The notes under the pieces were generated by a model, which had not been told where the DNA came from, did no database searches, and was given only the letters and a program-made list of their open reading frames with translations. Positions 10,355 through 20,490 of a stretch of 64,000 nucleotides of DNA are shown here, piece after piece (positions within the stretch are counted from its first letter, which is position 1; each line of letters opens with the position of its first letter). Origin of the DNA: Halopseudomonas litoralis (GTDB lineage Bacteria; Pseudomonadota; Gammaproteobacteria; Pseudomonadales; Pseudomonadaceae); contig NZ_LT629748.1 in assembly GCF_900105005.1 (NCBI RefSeq), positions 620,001-684,000 on the forward strand, read 5' to 3'. Made by a program: the position numbers and the translations under genes.

Positions 10355-12448
10355 ATGTCTGAGGAAATTCGCAACAACGTCATCATCGTTGATAACGGCA
10401 ATGGTGATGAGCCGCAGATGGATTATTCTGGCAATAGAAATTTTGCCAGTGTGCTGGAAGCCCGCCTGGCGCGGCGTTCTGTGCTGAAAGGCACGGCGGG
10501 TGCGGCGGCGCTGGGCTTCATGGGTCTGGGCCTGGCTGGCTGCCTGGACAGTGACAGCGATAACGATGATCGCGCTCCAGGTGCGGGCGACGGCGGTGAA
10601 ACCGGGCCGCTGCTGGGGTTCACTGCGGTGCCGACCAGCGAATCGGATGATATCGTTGTTCCGCAAGGCTACAGCTTTCAGGTGATTCTGCCCTGGGGTA
10701 CGCCGATTCTGGGTGACATGCCGGCTTTCGCCATCGACAACACGGGTACCGAGCAGGGCATGCAGATGGGCTCGCACCATGACGGCATGCACTTCTTCCC
10801 GATCGAAGGTGATGAGCCCTTCGAAGGCAGCTCCGATGAAGGGTTGCTGGTAATGAACCATGAATACGTCGAGCCGCGTTTCATGCACGCTGACCATATC
10901 GGAGTGGCACTGAGCAGTGGCGCCGTAGTCATGCGCGATGACGGCAGCCGTGACCGAGATCAGGCGCTCAAGGAACTGAATGGCCATGGCGTCTCGGTGG
11001 TTCATGTACAGAAGCGCAGCGATAACCGCTGGGAGCATGTGCAGAGTGACTACAACCGTCGCGTCACCGGACTGACCCCCATGGAGCTGCACGGCCCGGT
11101 ACGCGGCAGCGATCTGGTGAAAACCAAATACAGCCCCGATGGCCACGCTACCCGCGGCACCCTGAACAACTGTGCCATGGGTGTGACGCCTTGGAACACC
11201 TATATGGCTGCCGAGGAAAACTGGGCCGGCTATTTCGGCAACCGCGACGAGACGATTCCTCGTGAGCACCAGCGTTACGGTATCCGCGCCAGTGACAGCC
11301 GCTATCGCTGGGCGTTGGCCAATGGCGGTGGTGAGGAATTCACCCGCTTCGACGCCACCAGCACCGGCGCGTCTGCTACCGAAGACTATCGCAACGAGCC
11401 GAACTGCTTCGGTTGGATGGTGGAAATCGACCCCTTCGACCCGCAAAGCACACCGAAGAAGCGCACCAGCCTGGGCCGTTTTGGTCATGAGGGTGTGGTG
11501 TTCGGTCCTGCTGTGGAGGGTGAGCCGGTGGTTTGCTATTCCGGTGATGACTCGACCAATGAATTCATCTACAAGTTCGTCAGTGAGCAGCCGTTCCAGA
11601 AGGGGACTACCGATGGCTCCATTCTGGACACCGGTACCTTGTATGTTGGCCGCTTCAACGATGACGGCACGGGTGACTGGCTGCCCTTGGTACACGGCCA
11701 GAACGGTCTGACCGCACCGGAGTTCGCCGATCAGGCTGACGTGCTGGTCAATACCCGTCTGGCTGCCGGCATCGTCGGCGGTACGCCGATGGACCGCCCG
11801 GAATGGGGCGCCGTCGATCCTAATAATGGCGATGTCTACTTCACCCTGACCAATAACAGTGGCCGCAGCCAGGCTGATAAAGCCAACCCGCGTACCCAGA
11901 ACCGTCATGGTCACATCATTCGCTGGGCTGAAGCCGGTGGCAACCATGCATCGACTACTTTCGAGTGGGATATCTTCCTGTTCGGTGGTGATACTGGGCA
12001 GAGCGGTGAGGCCAACTTGCTGGGCGAAGGTCCTGATGGCGAGGCGCTGACCGCTGACAACCTGCTCAGTTCGCCGGATGGCCTGTGGATAGACAAGGAC
12101 AGCCGCGTATGGATCCAGACTGATATCGGCGAAGGCAGCCAGAACAAAGGTGTGTTCGAAGTGTTCGGCAACAACGCCATGCTCTGCGCCGACCCGCATA
12201 CCGGCGAGATGCGCCGCTTCCTGACCGGCCCGATCGGCCAGGAAATCACCGGTGTCATCACCACCCCGGATCAGACGACCATGTTCATCAACGTGCAGCA
12301 TCCGGGTGCCACCACCACGCCGGACGAATGGGAAGCGGGGCAGCGCTATGTGCGCAGCACCTGGCCGGACCGCAATCCGGTGAGAGTGCCGCCCCGTTCA
12401 GCCACTGTGGTCATCTGGAAGGATGACGGCGGTGTGATCGGCAGCTGA
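10355..12448 (+). CDS. phoX: PhoX-family alkaline phosphatase, Tat-exported
   Basis: 697-residue DUF839/PhoX phosphatase, predicted to release phosphate from organic esters outside the cytoplasm using Ca/Fe cofactors. A twin-arginine signal lies about 44 residues in (ARRSVLKGTAGAAALGFMGLGLAGC), after a long N-terminal extension as is usual for PhoX. The Cys in LAGCLDS could also act as a lipobox. Family segments seen include VMNHEYVEPRF, NNCAMGVTPWNTYMAAEENW, RFGHEGVVFGPA, YSGDDSTNEFIYKFV and LSSPDGLWIDKDSRVWIQTD. Monocistronic; AGAGGGAAGATCGG precedes the start. Confidence 0.92.
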   Translation: MSEEIRNNVIIVDNGNGDEPQMDYSGNRNFASVLEARLARRSVLKGTAGAAALGFMGLGLAGCLDSDSDNDDRAPGAGDGGETGPLLGFTAVPTSESDDIVVPQGYSFQVILPWGTPILGDMPAFAIDNTGTEQGMQMGSHHDGMHFFPIEGDEPFEGSSDEGLLVMNHEYVEPRFMHADHIGVALSSGAVVMRDDGSRDRDQALKELNGHGVSVVHVQKRSDNRWEHVQSDYNRRVTGLTPMELHGPVRGSDLVKTKYSPDGHATRGTLNNCAMGVTPWNTYMAAEENWAGYFGNRDETIPREHQRYGIRASDSRYRWALANGGGEEFTRFDATSTGASATEDYRNEPNCFGWMVEIDPFDPQSTPKKRTSLGRFGHEGVVFGPAVEGEPVVCYSGDDSTNEFIYKFVSEQPFQKGTTDGSILDTGTLYVGRFNDDGTGDWLPLVHGQNGLTAPEFADQADVLVNTRLAAGIVGGTPMDRPEWGAVDPNNGDVYFTLTNNSGRSQADKANPRTQNRHGHIIRWAEAGGNHASTTFEWDIFLFGGDTGQSGEANLLGEGPDGEALTADNLLSSPDGLWIDKDSRVWIQTDIGEGSQNKGVFEVFGNNAMLCADPHTGEMRRFLTGPIGQEITGVITTPDQTTMFINVQHPGATTTPDEWEAGQRYVRSTWPDRNPVRVPPRSATVVIWKDDGGVIGS

Positions 12449-12464
12449 GCGATGCCTTGACTCA

Positions 12465-12503
12465 TCAGGATGGCTGCGGCGCAGTAGGCCGCAGTCATCC
12501 TGA
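12465..12503 (+). terminator. Long hairpin after phoX
   Basis: TCAGGATG-g-CTGCGGC (12465-12480) pairs with GGCCGCAG-t-CATCCTGA (12488-12503) around a six-base loop, a strong 15-pair stem, but only CTTCCCC follows instead of a T-run. It is probably a transcript-end or stabilising structure. The rest of the 370-bp gap to gspC holds no convincing gene. Confidence 0.55.
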
Positions 12504-12820
12504 CTTCCCCTGGACTTCTGCTTTACCCTCTCTTTTGCCCTGTCGGTACGCGCTATCGCAGCCGTCGTCGCGTGCGAGATGAGACACCTCTCCCACTCTG
12601 TTTCACCCAAACAGGTTATTGAGCAGGGTCTTGCCTGCCCGGTAGCGTGCTGTGCCTCTGGTATGCAAATTAAGGGGTTGCCGGTGTGTGGCAAATTCGT
12701 GACAATCGGTCGACTGAAGCAGTATTTCAGGGACATAAAAATAAAACTGCAACGAAAGGTCGGTAGTCTTCTGCGACTGATCGTGTGGCCATCCGGCCAC
12801 TGGCTTTGCCTGGAGAATGC

Positions 12821-13687
12821 ATGCCACTGGTAGCCCGTTTCACACTGGATTCTGTGGTCAGGTTTTCAACCTTCATGTTGGTGGCTATCACTGCTGTTTT
12901 GCTGGGACGCCTGACCTGGGCTCTGCTGGAGCCTTCGAGCATCCTGCCTGCGGCAGCCGATACTTCGTCCAGCATGGATATGGCCACCAATACCACTACC
13001 GCGAGTGGCGGTTTCGGTGAACTCGCCAATCTTTCGGTATTCGGAAAATCTGCCGCCAAGGGCGGGAGTAGAGCTGTTCACGCCCCGGAAACCTCCCTCA
13101 GCTGGTCGCTCAAGGGCGTGCTGTCCAATCCCGACCCGAGCCGCAGTGCGGCCATTCTGCTGCCACGGGGGCAATCTGAAAAACTGTATCGCGTCGGCGC
13201 CAGTCTGCCCGGTGACGTGAAGCTGCAGGAGGTACTGCCTGATCGGGTTATTCTCAATCGTGGCGGCCGTCTGGAAACCCTCCGGCTGAAACGCCATGAC
13301 ACTGCAGGTTCCTCCGCCGGAGCGCGACGTGCTCCGGCATTGCCGGCCACTCAATCTGCTTCGCTTGCAGCCGACGGCGGTGTGCCGCGCATCGACCGTG
13401 ATGCCTGGGTCGACAATCCGCAACGCTTTCTTGATGTGATCAGTGCCAGCCCGGTGATGCAGGACGGCGCGTTGCATGGGCTGGAAGTCAGTCCTGCGCG
13501 CAATGCCCGGGAATTCGAGGCCGCCGGCCTGGTCGCCGGCGATGTGATCACCGAGGTGAATGGCAGTCCGGTGTCGGATATCAGTGATTACCGCGATCTG
13601 CTGAAGGAGCTTGCCGACGCCAGTTCGTTATCAGTCTCTCTGGAGCGTGACGGAGAACCGATGAACATAACGATTACCATGGACTGA
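12821..13687 (+). CDS. gspC: Type II secretion system protein C
   Basis: Inner-membrane linker between the T2SS platform and the secretin. ATG 12821 is chosen over an upstream GTG because GGAGAATGC precedes it. One N-terminal transmembrane helix (FMLVAITAVLLGRLTWALL) is followed by a Ser/Thr/Ala linker, the homology-region domain (LSWSLKGVLSNPDPSRSAAI...) and a C-terminal PDZ domain (GLEVSPARNAREFEAAGLV, AGDVITEVNGSPVSDISDYRD). 288 residues. It is first in a tightly packed gspC-to-gspN operon with overlaps or gaps of a few bases. Confidence 0.92.
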   Translation: MPLVARFTLDSVVRFSTFMLVAITAVLLGRLTWALLEPSSILPAAADTSSSMDMATNTTTASGGFGELANLSVFGKSAAKGGSRAVHAPETSLSWSLKGVLSNPDPSRSAAILLPRGQSEKLYRVGASLPGDVKLQEVLPDRVILNRGGRLETLRLKRHDTAGSSAGARRAPALPATQSASLAADGGVPRIDRDAWVDNPQRFLDVISASPVMQDGALHGLEVSPARNAREFEAAGLVAGDVITEVNGSPVSDISDYRDLLKELADASSLSVSLERDGEPMNITITMD

Positions 13688-13694
13688 GACTACG

Positions 13695-15746
13695 ATGCCT
13701 ATGTTGTTTGCGAAGACCCGCTTTTCCCTGCCGTTGGCCTTGAGTCTGAGTTTGTTGAGCGCCGCTGCCATGGCTCAGGCGCCGGCCGTAGAAAGCACGG
13801 ATGATGAGTTGGTGCTGAATCTGCGGGACGCCGATATCAATGGACTGATCGAAATCGTCAGCCAGGAAACCGGCATCAATTTCATTGTCGATCCGCGGGT
13901 GCGCGGCCAGGTCAACGTGGTGTCCGGCCAGCCGATTCAACGCGATGAACTATATGACCTGTTTCTTGGCGTCCTGAAGTCCTACGGTTTTGCTGCCGTG
14001 ACCGGCGCCGAAGGTACGGTGCGCATCGTCCCGGAAGTGCAGGCCAAGGAAAACGAGGTAGGCACGCTGGACCGCAACAGCCGTGGTGACGAGTTCATCA
14101 CCCATGTGATCAGTGTTCGCCATCTGGACGCCAGCCAGCTGGTGCGAATTCTGCGGCCGCTGGTGCCCAAGGGCGGGCATCTGGCGGCGGCTGCCGAATC
14201 CAACTCACTGGTGATTGCCGATACCGCCGCCAACGTGCGGCGTATCGAAAGCCTGATCCAGCGGATCGATCAGGAGTCCATGGAGGAGTTCGAGGTTATC
14301 CCGCTGGAGCATGCCTCGGCGCTGGAGCTGGTGCGCATAACCGAAGGACTGCAAGTCTCGTCGCCGGAAGAAAATGCCTCCAAGCGTGTGCGTATGATCG
14401 CCGATGAACGTACCAATACCGTGGTGTTGCTGGGTGATCCGCAAAAACGTCTGGCTTACCGGGCGATGATTCGTCAGTTGGACGTGGTGGGCGACGAAGG
14501 CAATACCCAGGTGCATTATCTGCGCTACGCCAAGGCCGAGGATGTCGCCGAAGTGCTGCGCGGCATTGCCGAGGGGCGCGATGTGGAAAGTGGCTCTGCA
14601 GGCAGCACTTCGTCGGGCAGTGGCAGCTCCTCCGGCTCCTACGGTTATGGTAACCAGAACTCCCAGGTGCGGATTCAGGCTCACGAGAGCACCAACTCGG
14701 TGGTGATCTACGGTCCCGCTGAACTGACCCGTGAGATGTCGCAGATCATCCGTCAGCTGGATATCCGCCGGGCGCAGGTGCTGGTCGAAGCTGTCATTGC
14801 CGAGGTGTCCTATGACCGGGCCAAGGAGCTGGGCGTGCAGTGGGGGTTTGCCAATGATGGCAAGGGCGTGGGGATCATCAACTTCGCCCGTGGCAGTGGC
14901 GGTATTCTCAATCTGGCAGCAGGTATTGATGGTTTTCTGGATGGAGATCTCACCTCACCGCCGTCGCTGTCCGATGGCGCCACGCTCGGCGGTGTCGGCA
15001 CTATCGGCAGCACCCAGATCGGCCTGCTGATCAATGCGCTGCAGGGCGACAGCTCCAGCAACATTCTGTCCACGCCGAGTCTGTTGACGCTGGATAACGA
15101 AGAAGCGGAAATCGTTGTCGGTCAGAACGTGCCCTTTATTGTGGGTCGCTCGGTGGAAAACTCCGGCCAGGCGTTCGATACCATCCAGCGGGAAGATGTG
15201 GGTATCAAGTTGCGGATTCGTCCGCAGATCAACGAAGGTAACGCGGTACGCCTGGAAATTGCCCAGGAAGTGTCGCAGATCGCGCCGGGTGCCAGTGGCG
15301 CGGCCGACCTTATCACCAATAAACGCAGTCTCAATACCCACGTCATGGTCGATGACAACCAGCTGATTGTGCTGGGCGGGCTGATCGACGACCAGATGGT
15401 GGAAACCCGCGACAAGGTCCCCTTTCTGGGCGATGTTCCCGGTCTGGGCCGGCTGTTTCGCTACGATACGGCAAGTGTTGAAAAGCGTAATCTGATGGTC
15501 TTTCTGCGGACGGTTATCGTGCGTGACAGCGCGGTGGCAGAAAGTCTGACCCACGCCAAATACAGCTATATTCGCGATCAGCAATTGCAGGAACAGGGGC
15601 GAAACGACAGCCTGCTGCCGCGCCGTGATATGCCGGTGCTGCCGGATTGGAATTATCTGCTGACCTTGCCGCCGCCTTTCGAGAATGCCAGCCAGGATAA
15701 TCTGGCAGTCAAGAGTCCGATCCCCGCGCCACCGGGGGCGAGATGA
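13695..15746 (+). CDS. gspD: Type II secretion system secretin
   Basis: 683-residue outer-membrane secretin. Sec signal peptide ([20 protein letters not shown]), the N0 domain ([17 protein letters not shown]), N1-N3 repeats with KH-like folds, a low-complexity Ser/Gly loop in N3 (residues about 300-315, [17 protein letters not shown]), and the C-terminal secretin domain with [22 protein letters not shown] and [15 protein letters not shown]. No obvious lipid anchor, so a pilotin may assist outer-membrane targeting. Stop and gspE start overlap (ATGA at 15743-15746). Confidence 0.95.
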   Translation: MPMLFAKTRFSLPLALSLSLLSAAAMAQAPAVESTDDELVLNLRDADINGLIEIVSQETGINFIVDPRVRGQVNVVSGQPIQRDELYDLFLGVLKSYGFAAVTGAEGTVRIVPEVQAKENEVGTLDRNSRGDEFITHVISVRHLDASQLVRILRPLVPKGGHLAAAAESNSLVIADTAANVRRIESLIQRIDQESMEEFEVIPLEHASALELVRITEGLQVSSPEENASKRVRMIADERTNTVVLLGDPQKRLAYRAMIRQLDVVGDEGNTQVHYLRYAKAEDVAEVLRGIAEGRDVESGSAGSTSSGSGSSSGSYGYGNQNSQVRIQAHESTNSVVIYGPAELTREMSQIIRQLDIRRAQVLVEAVIAEVSYDRAKELGVQWGFANDGKGVGIINFARGSGGILNLAAGIDGFLDGDLTSPPSLSDGATLGGVGTIGSTQIGLLINALQGDSSSNILSTPSLLTLDNEEAEIVVGQNVPFIVGRSVENSGQAFDTIQREDVGIKLRIRPQINEGNAVRLEIAQEVSQIAPGASGAADLITNKRSLNTHVMVDDNQLIVLGGLIDDQMVETRDKVPFLGDVPGLGRLFRYDTASVEKRNLMVFLRTVIVRDSAVAESLTHAKYSYIRDQQLQEQGRNDSLLPRRDMPVLPDWNYLLTLPPPFENASQDNLAVKSPIPAPPGAR

Positions 15747-17275
15747 CCATCCGGGAGGTGCCGGTGATTGAGGCTGATATCAGTGCTGTAATGCCTGAGG
15801 CAGGGTTGCAGGCCGAGACCGATTACCGGTTCGCCCGGCGTTTCGGAGTGTTGCCTGACAAGTTGCGCGACAATCAGCTGGATGTATTTGTGCGTGCGGA
15901 CTGTGATCCGCAGGCATTGTTGGAATTGCGTCGTCTGGCAGGGCATCCACTGCGGCCGATAGTGCTGGATGATGACGCCTTTGCCGCTCGCCTGCGCGAC
16001 CGCTACGAGCGCTCGGCCAACGATGCCATGCAGTTCGTTGAAGGTCTGGGTGAGGACGCTGACCTGATGTCCGTGGCCCAATCCCTGGCCGAGCCGGAAG
16101 ATCTGCTCGAATCCCAGGACGAAGCGCCGATCATCCGGTTGATCAACGCGCTGTTGTCCGAGGCGGTCAAGGAAAACGCCTCGGATATCCATATAGAGCC
16201 CTTTGAAAATCGCCTGTCGATCCGTTTGCGCGTCGACGGGGTACTGCGTGAAGTGCTGGAACCGCCACGGGCGCTGGCGCCGGTCATAGTGTCGCGGATC
16301 AAGGTCATGGCCAAGCTCGACATTGCTGAGAAACGCCTGCCCCAGGATGGCCGTATCGGCCTGCGCCTGGTCGGCCGGGCGGTGGATGTGCGGGTCTCGA
16401 CCTTGCCCTCCGGACACGGCGAGCGAGTGGTGCTGCGTCTGCTGGACAAGCAGGCAGGGCGGTTGGAATTGCGGCATCTGGGGATGTGCGAAGAGCATTA
16501 TCAGGCCATGGAACGGATTCTCAGTCGTCCGCACGGTATCGTGCTGGTGACCGGCCCGACCGGCTCGGGCAAGACCACCACGCTGTACTCGGCGCTGATG
16601 CGGCTGAATGACCGCAGCCGCAATATCCTTACCGTGGAAGACCCCATCGAGTATTACCTTGATGGCATCGGCCAGACCCAGATCAACACCAAGGTCGACA
16701 TGACCTTTGCCCGTGGCCTGCGCGCCATCCTGCGTCAGGACCCGGACGTGGTCATGGTCGGTGAAATCCGTGACGTGGAGACAGTACAGATCGCTATTCA
16801 GGCGAGTCTGACCGGTCACCTGGTGTTTTCCACTCTGCATACCAACACGGCGGTCGGTGCGATTACCCGGTTGCGGGATATGGGCATTGAGCCGTTCCTG
16901 CTGTCTTCCACACTCAACGGCGTGCTGGCGCAACGGCTGGTGCGAACGCTGTGTCCCGATTGCCGCAAGGCGCATACCGCCACACCCAGCGAGTGTCGTC
17001 TGCTGGGCGTCGACCCGGCGGCAGCGCCGACGCTGTACAGTCCGGTCGGTTGCCCGCAATGCAAGGGCGGCGGCTATCGCGGACGGACCGGCATTTATGA
17101 GCTGATCGAAATCGACGACACCTTGCGCGGGCTCATCCACGATGGCGCCAGTGAGCAGACCATGGTGCGGCATGCGCGGCTGGCGCAAATGGGCATTCGT
17201 CAGGATGGTCTGCGCCGGGTGCTGGCCGGTGACACCACGATGGAAGAAGTCCTGCGCGTCACCCGGGAGGACTGA
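15743..17275 (+). CDS. gspE: Type II secretion system ATPase
   Basis: 510-residue cytosolic hexameric motor. The N1E/N2E domain is followed by the ATPase core: Walker [16 protein letters not shown], Asp box (LTVEDPIEY), Walker B region [19 protein letters not shown] and His box ([12 protein letters not shown]). The zinc-binding tetracysteine motif is complete (CPDC...CPQC, residues about 405-450), as in GspE proteins. Length is typical. Confidence 0.96.
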   Translation: MTIREVPVIEADISAVMPEAGLQAETDYRFARRFGVLPDKLRDNQLDVFVRADCDPQALLELRRLAGHPLRPIVLDDDAFAARLRDRYERSANDAMQFVEGLGEDADLMSVAQSLAEPEDLLESQDEAPIIRLINALLSEAVKENASDIHIEPFENRLSIRLRVDGVLREVLEPPRALAPVIVSRIKVMAKLDIAEKRLPQDGRIGLRLVGRAVDVRVSTLPSGHGERVVLRLLDKQAGRLELRHLGMCEEHYQAMERILSRPHGIVLVTGPTGSGKTTTLYSALMRLNDRSRNILTVEDPIEYYLDGIGQTQINTKVDMTFARGLRAILRQDPDVVMVGEIRDVETVQIAIQASLTGHLVFSTLHTNTAVGAITRLRDMGIEPFLLSSTLNGVLAQRLVRTLCPDCRKAHTATPSECRLLGVDPAAAPTLYSPVGCPQCKGGGYRGRTGIYELIEIDDTLRGLIHDGASEQTMVRHARLAQMGIRQDGLRRVLAGDTTMEEVLRVTRED

Positions 17276-17277
17276 GC

Positions 17278-18489
17278 ATGCCGGCTTTCGAATACGTTGC
17301 GCTGGATCAGTCCGGCCGGACTCGCAAGGGCGTGGAGGAGGGTGATTCCTCCCGTCAGGTTCGCGGGCGTCTGCGCGAGCAGGGACTGATGCCGATGTCG
17401 GTGAACGAGATTGCCGAGAAGCAATCCGTGCTGCGCATGCCGGTATTGCAACGTCGGATCAAACCGCTGGAGCTGTCACTGGCGACTCGGCAGATGGCAA
17501 CGCTGGCCAAAGCAGGGATGCCGATTGAGGAGGTGCTCGGCACCGTGGCCCGGCAAAGCGAGTCGCCCAAAGTCAAGGCTACGTTGGCGGCGGTCCGCAC
17601 GCGGGTCATGGAGGGCTTGCCGCTGGCCCATGCCATGGGTGAATTTCCTTCGGTGTTTCCCGCCATTTACCGTACCACCATCGCCGCCGGCGAACAGGCC
17701 GGGCGTATGGACGTGGTGCTGGAGCGTCTGGCCGATAACGTGGAGGCGCAGAACGCGATGCGGCAGAAGATCCAGCTGGCGATGTTCTATCCGGCGATCC
17801 TGACGTTGGTAGCCTTGCTGGTGGTAGTCGCACTGCTGACCTATGTCGTCCCGGAAGTGGTGCAGGTGTTTGCGGGGATGAATCAGCAGTTGCCCTGGCT
17901 GACCCGGGCGCTGATTGCCACCAGTGATACGGTACGGCATTGGGGCTGGCTCATGCTGTTGTCGATTGCCGGCGCGGTGATATTGACCCGGCATATTCTC
18001 AAACGACCCACGGCGCGCTATCGCTGGGACCACACCATGCTCAAGGTGCCGCTGGTTGGTCGCTTGATTCGCGGCCTGAATACCGCGCGCTTTGCCCGCA
18101 CGCTGAATATTCTGGCCGGCAGTGGTGTGCCGCTGCTGGATGCGTTGAATATGAGCGCCAGTGTGATCAGCAATACGCCGATGCGCGACGCGGTCAGTGA
18201 CGCGGCAAAGAAGGTCCGTGAAGGCGCAGGCGTTGGTCATTCGCTGGAGCGCAGCGGTTATTTTCCGCCGATGACCCTGAGTCTGATCAAGAGCGGCGAG
18301 AGCAGCGGCACGCTGGACAAGATGCTCGAGCGCGCAGCGGAAACTCAGGAACGGGAGCTGGAAGCACGGATTGCGATGGTCATGGGTGTCTTCGAGCCCT
18401 TGCTGATTCTGGCGATGGGGGGCGTGGTGCTGATTATCGTACTGGCCATCCTGTTGCCTATCTTTGAACTCAACCAACTGGTCAACTGA
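17278..18489 (+). CDS. gspF: Type II secretion system inner-membrane platform protein F
   Basis: 403-residue polytopic protein with two repeated GspF cytoplasmic domains, each with FARTLNIL/LATRQMATL-type motifs (LATRQMATLAKAGMPI; TARFARTLNILAGSGVPLLDAL). There are three transmembrane helices, including the strongly hydrophobic C-terminal VLIIVLAILLPIFEL. GGGAGGACTGAGC precedes the ATG; the gap to gspE is 2 bp. Confidence 0.95.
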   Translation: MPAFEYVALDQSGRTRKGVEEGDSSRQVRGRLREQGLMPMSVNEIAEKQSVLRMPVLQRRIKPLELSLATRQMATLAKAGMPIEEVLGTVARQSESPKVKATLAAVRTRVMEGLPLAHAMGEFPSVFPAIYRTTIAAGEQAGRMDVVLERLADNVEAQNAMRQKIQLAMFYPAILTLVALLVVVALLTYVVPEVVQVFAGMNQQLPWLTRALIATSDTVRHWGWLMLLSIAGAVILTRHILKRPTARYRWDHTMLKVPLVGRLIRGLNTARFARTLNILAGSGVPLLDALNMSASVISNTPMRDAVSDAAKKVREGAGVGHSLERSGYFPPMTLSLIKSGESSGTLDKMLERAAETQERELEARIAMVMGVFEPLLILAMGGVVLIIVLAILLPIFELNQLVN

Positions 18490-18490
18490 T

Positions 18491-18961
18491 ATGTCCCATA
18501 CAGCACGAAAAGCAGCCATTGCACAACGCGGTTTCACCCTGATCGAAGTCATGGTGGTGGTAGTCATTCTCGGGATTCTCGCGGCTGTCGTCGTGCCGCG
18601 CGTCATGGACCGACCCGATCAGGCCCGGATCACCAAGGTGCAGAACGATATCCGTGCAATGGAAAGCGCGCTGAACCTGTATCGTCTGGACAACTTCAAC
18701 TACCCGACCACCGAGCAGGGGCTGCGCGCCCTGGTGGAGCGACCCAGCGGTAACGACACCGCCCGTAACTGGCGTGCCGGCGGCTATATCGACCGCCTGC
18801 AGAACGACCCCTGGGGCAATGAATACCAATACCTGCGTCCGGGCCGCGATGATCGCGAGTATGACATCTACAGCTTTGGCGCCGATGGCCGCGCCGGCGG
18901 TACCGATGCCAATGCCGATATCGGTAACTGGAACGTGGAAGAGCCAGGAAACCGCAACTGA
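18491..18961 (+). CDS. gspG: Type II secretion system major pseudopilin
   Basis: 156-residue major pseudopilin. Prepilin-peptidase site RG|FTLIEVMVVVVILGILAAVVVP with the conserved Glu at position +5, then the T2SSG C-terminal domain with calcium-loop residues (DPWGNEYQYLRPG, DIYSFGADGRAGG). ATG 18491 is used because it gives the usual short leader; the frame extends upstream into gspF. No prepilin peptidase gene is in the window, so a PilD encoded elsewhere is assumed. Confidence 0.96.
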   Translation: MSHTARKAAIAQRGFTLIEVMVVVVILGILAAVVVPRVMDRPDQARITKVQNDIRAMESALNLYRLDNFNYPTTEQGLRALVERPSGNDTARNWRAGGYIDRLQNDPWGNEYQYLRPGRDDREYDIYSFGADGRAGGTDANADIGNWNVEEPGNRN

Positions 18962-18963
18962 TC

Positions 18964-19482
18964 ATGCGCACGCAGCGCGGCTTCACATTGATGGAATTGC
19001 TGGTGGTGCTGGTGTTGATCGGCATCGTCGCGGGACTGGCGACGCTGTCGATCGGTGATGGGGCCGAACGCAAGCTGCGCTCCGAAACGGAACGTCTGGC
19101 AGCGACCCTGAGTCTGGCTCGGGATGAACTGTTGATCACCGGTCAGTCGGATCGGGCCCTGGGCTTGCGCCGCGACGGATACAGCTTTCTTGAATTGGTG
19201 GTGCTGGATGACAACACCCGGGAGTGGCAGCCACTGGTGGACCGGCAATTGGGACCACGGCAATTCGAGCCGGGATTGATTGAAGTGGAACTTGAGTTGG
19301 ATGGGGAGCGCACGCCGCTGCCGCAGACGCGGGGCTGGGAGCCGCACATCCGGCTGGGCAATACCGGCGAGATGACGCCCGCACTGATCATCCTGCGGGT
19401 GCCCGGCAAAGATCTGGTACGCCATATGCGAGTAGAGCTGGAAGGTCATGTCGAGGTGCTGGATGTCATACCGCAGAACTAG
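18964..19482 (+). CDS. gspH: Type II secretion system minor pseudopilin H
   Basis: 172-residue minor pseudopilin with prepilin site RG|FTLMELLVVLVLIGIVAGLA. A beta-rich C-terminal GspH domain follows. Order after gspG and overlap with gspI support the assignment. Confidence 0.9.
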   Translation: MRTQRGFTLMELLVVLVLIGIVAGLATLSIGDGAERKLRSETERLAATLSLARDELLITGQSDRALGLRRDGYSFLELVVLDDNTREWQPLVDRQLGPRQFEPGLIEVELELDGERTPLPQTRGWEPHIRLGNTGEMTPALIILRVPGKDLVRHMRVELEGHVEVLDVIPQN

Positions 19483-19861
19483 GCGCGAGGCCGGATTCAC
19501 TCTGCTCGAAGTGCTGGTAGCGCTGACCATTCTGTCGGTGGCGCTCGCCGCGCTGGTCAAGACCGGGGCAGATCACGCGCGTAATACCGCATATCTGCAG
19601 GAACGCACCCTGGCGCACTGGGCTGGGCAGAACCTTTTAACCGAATATCAGACCGGTATGCGTGCAGTGGCGGAAGGAGGGCGTACCGGCGAGGTCACCA
19701 TGGGGCCGTATCGTTTCGGCTTCGAGGTGGAAATGAGTGATTACACCGCGCAGTCGCCGTTCCCCCTCCCGGCGGTGAAGCGGGTGGATGTACGTTTGTG
19801 GCTGGCCGATAGGGGTGAAGACGCGCAGCGTGCCACGGCCAGTGGATTCATGCTGCCATGA
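19463..19861 (+). CDS. gspI: Type II secretion system minor pseudopilin I
   Basis: 132-residue minor pseudopilin with prepilin site AG|FTLLEVLVALTILSVALAALV and the GspI segment HWAGQNLLTEYQ. The internal ATG 19463 is preferred over 19448 because it gives a shorter basic leader (MSYRRTRREAG). It overlaps gspH by 20 bp and gspJ by 4 bp. Confidence 0.9.
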   Translation: MSYRRTRREAGFTLLEVLVALTILSVALAALVKTGADHARNTAYLQERTLAHWAGQNLLTEYQTGMRAVAEGGRTGEVTMGPYRFGFEVEMSDYTAQSPFPLPAVKRVDVRLWLADRGEDAQRATASGFMLP

Positions 19862-20490
19862 GACGCTCGAATAAATCCCGGCAGTTAGGCTTCACGCTGC
19901 TTGAGATGCTCATTGCCATGGCGGTTTTTGCGGTGATGAGTGTAGTGGCCTATCAGGGCCTGCGCGCCGTGTTGAATGCGGACTTCATTACCCGCGAGCA
20001 GGGCCAGCAATTGGCCGACCTGCAGGTGACTCTGAGTGTGCTGGAGCGGGATCTGGCGCAGGTGGTGGATGTCACTGTACGCGACGAGTTTGGCGACCCT
20101 TTGCCGCCACTGCGTTTGCGCCCGGGGGCTGAGGAACATCTGCTGGAACTGGTGCGTGCCGGGGCGGGGGGCGACCAACGTTTGCGCCGTAGCGCCTGGC
20201 AGATTACCGACCGAGGTCTGGAAAGGCGTCTATGGCCAGGCGTGGATATAGTGGATGCCGAGAGCATGCGCGTACGGTCCTTTGCCGAGCTGGCCGATGA
20301 ACACCGGTTGCTCGGGGCCAACAGTGGGTTTGTGTTCATTGTCCGCACGCCCTCGGGGCTGGAGCGGGTCGATGCCTGGCCCCTGGCCGATGCCGATCCG
20401 GAAGCGGGTGGTTTACCGGTGGCGGTGGAAGTGGTACTGGACCTGCCGGGGCTGGGTGAGATACGGCGGATGATGGCGGTGGGTTTGTGA
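19858..20490 (+). CDS. gspJ: Type II secretion system minor pseudopilin J
   Basis: 210-residue minor pseudopilin with prepilin site LG|FTLLEMLIAMAVFAVMSVVAYQGL and the GspJ segment VLERDLAQVVDVTVRDEFG. It overlaps gspI and gspK by ATGA/GTGA junctions. Confidence 0.93.
   Translation: MRRSNKSRQLGFTLLEMLIAMAVFAVMSVVAYQGLRAVLNADFITREQGQQLADLQVTLSVLERDLAQVVDVTVRDEFGDPLPPLRLRPGAEEHLLELVRAGAGGDQRLRRSAWQITDRGLERRLWPGVDIVDAESMRVRSFAELADEHRLLGANSGFVFIVRTPSGLERVDAWPLADADPEAGGLPVAVEVVLDLPGLGEIRRMMAVGL

Noticed and set aside
10091..12301. 736-codon minus-strand ORF opposite phoX
   Set aside because: Antisense shadow of a high-GC gene; the plus strand has Tat signal and PhoX motifs, the minus frame has none.
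15653..17188. 511-codon minus-strand ORF opposite gspE
   Set aside because: Shadow of gspE caused by codon bias.
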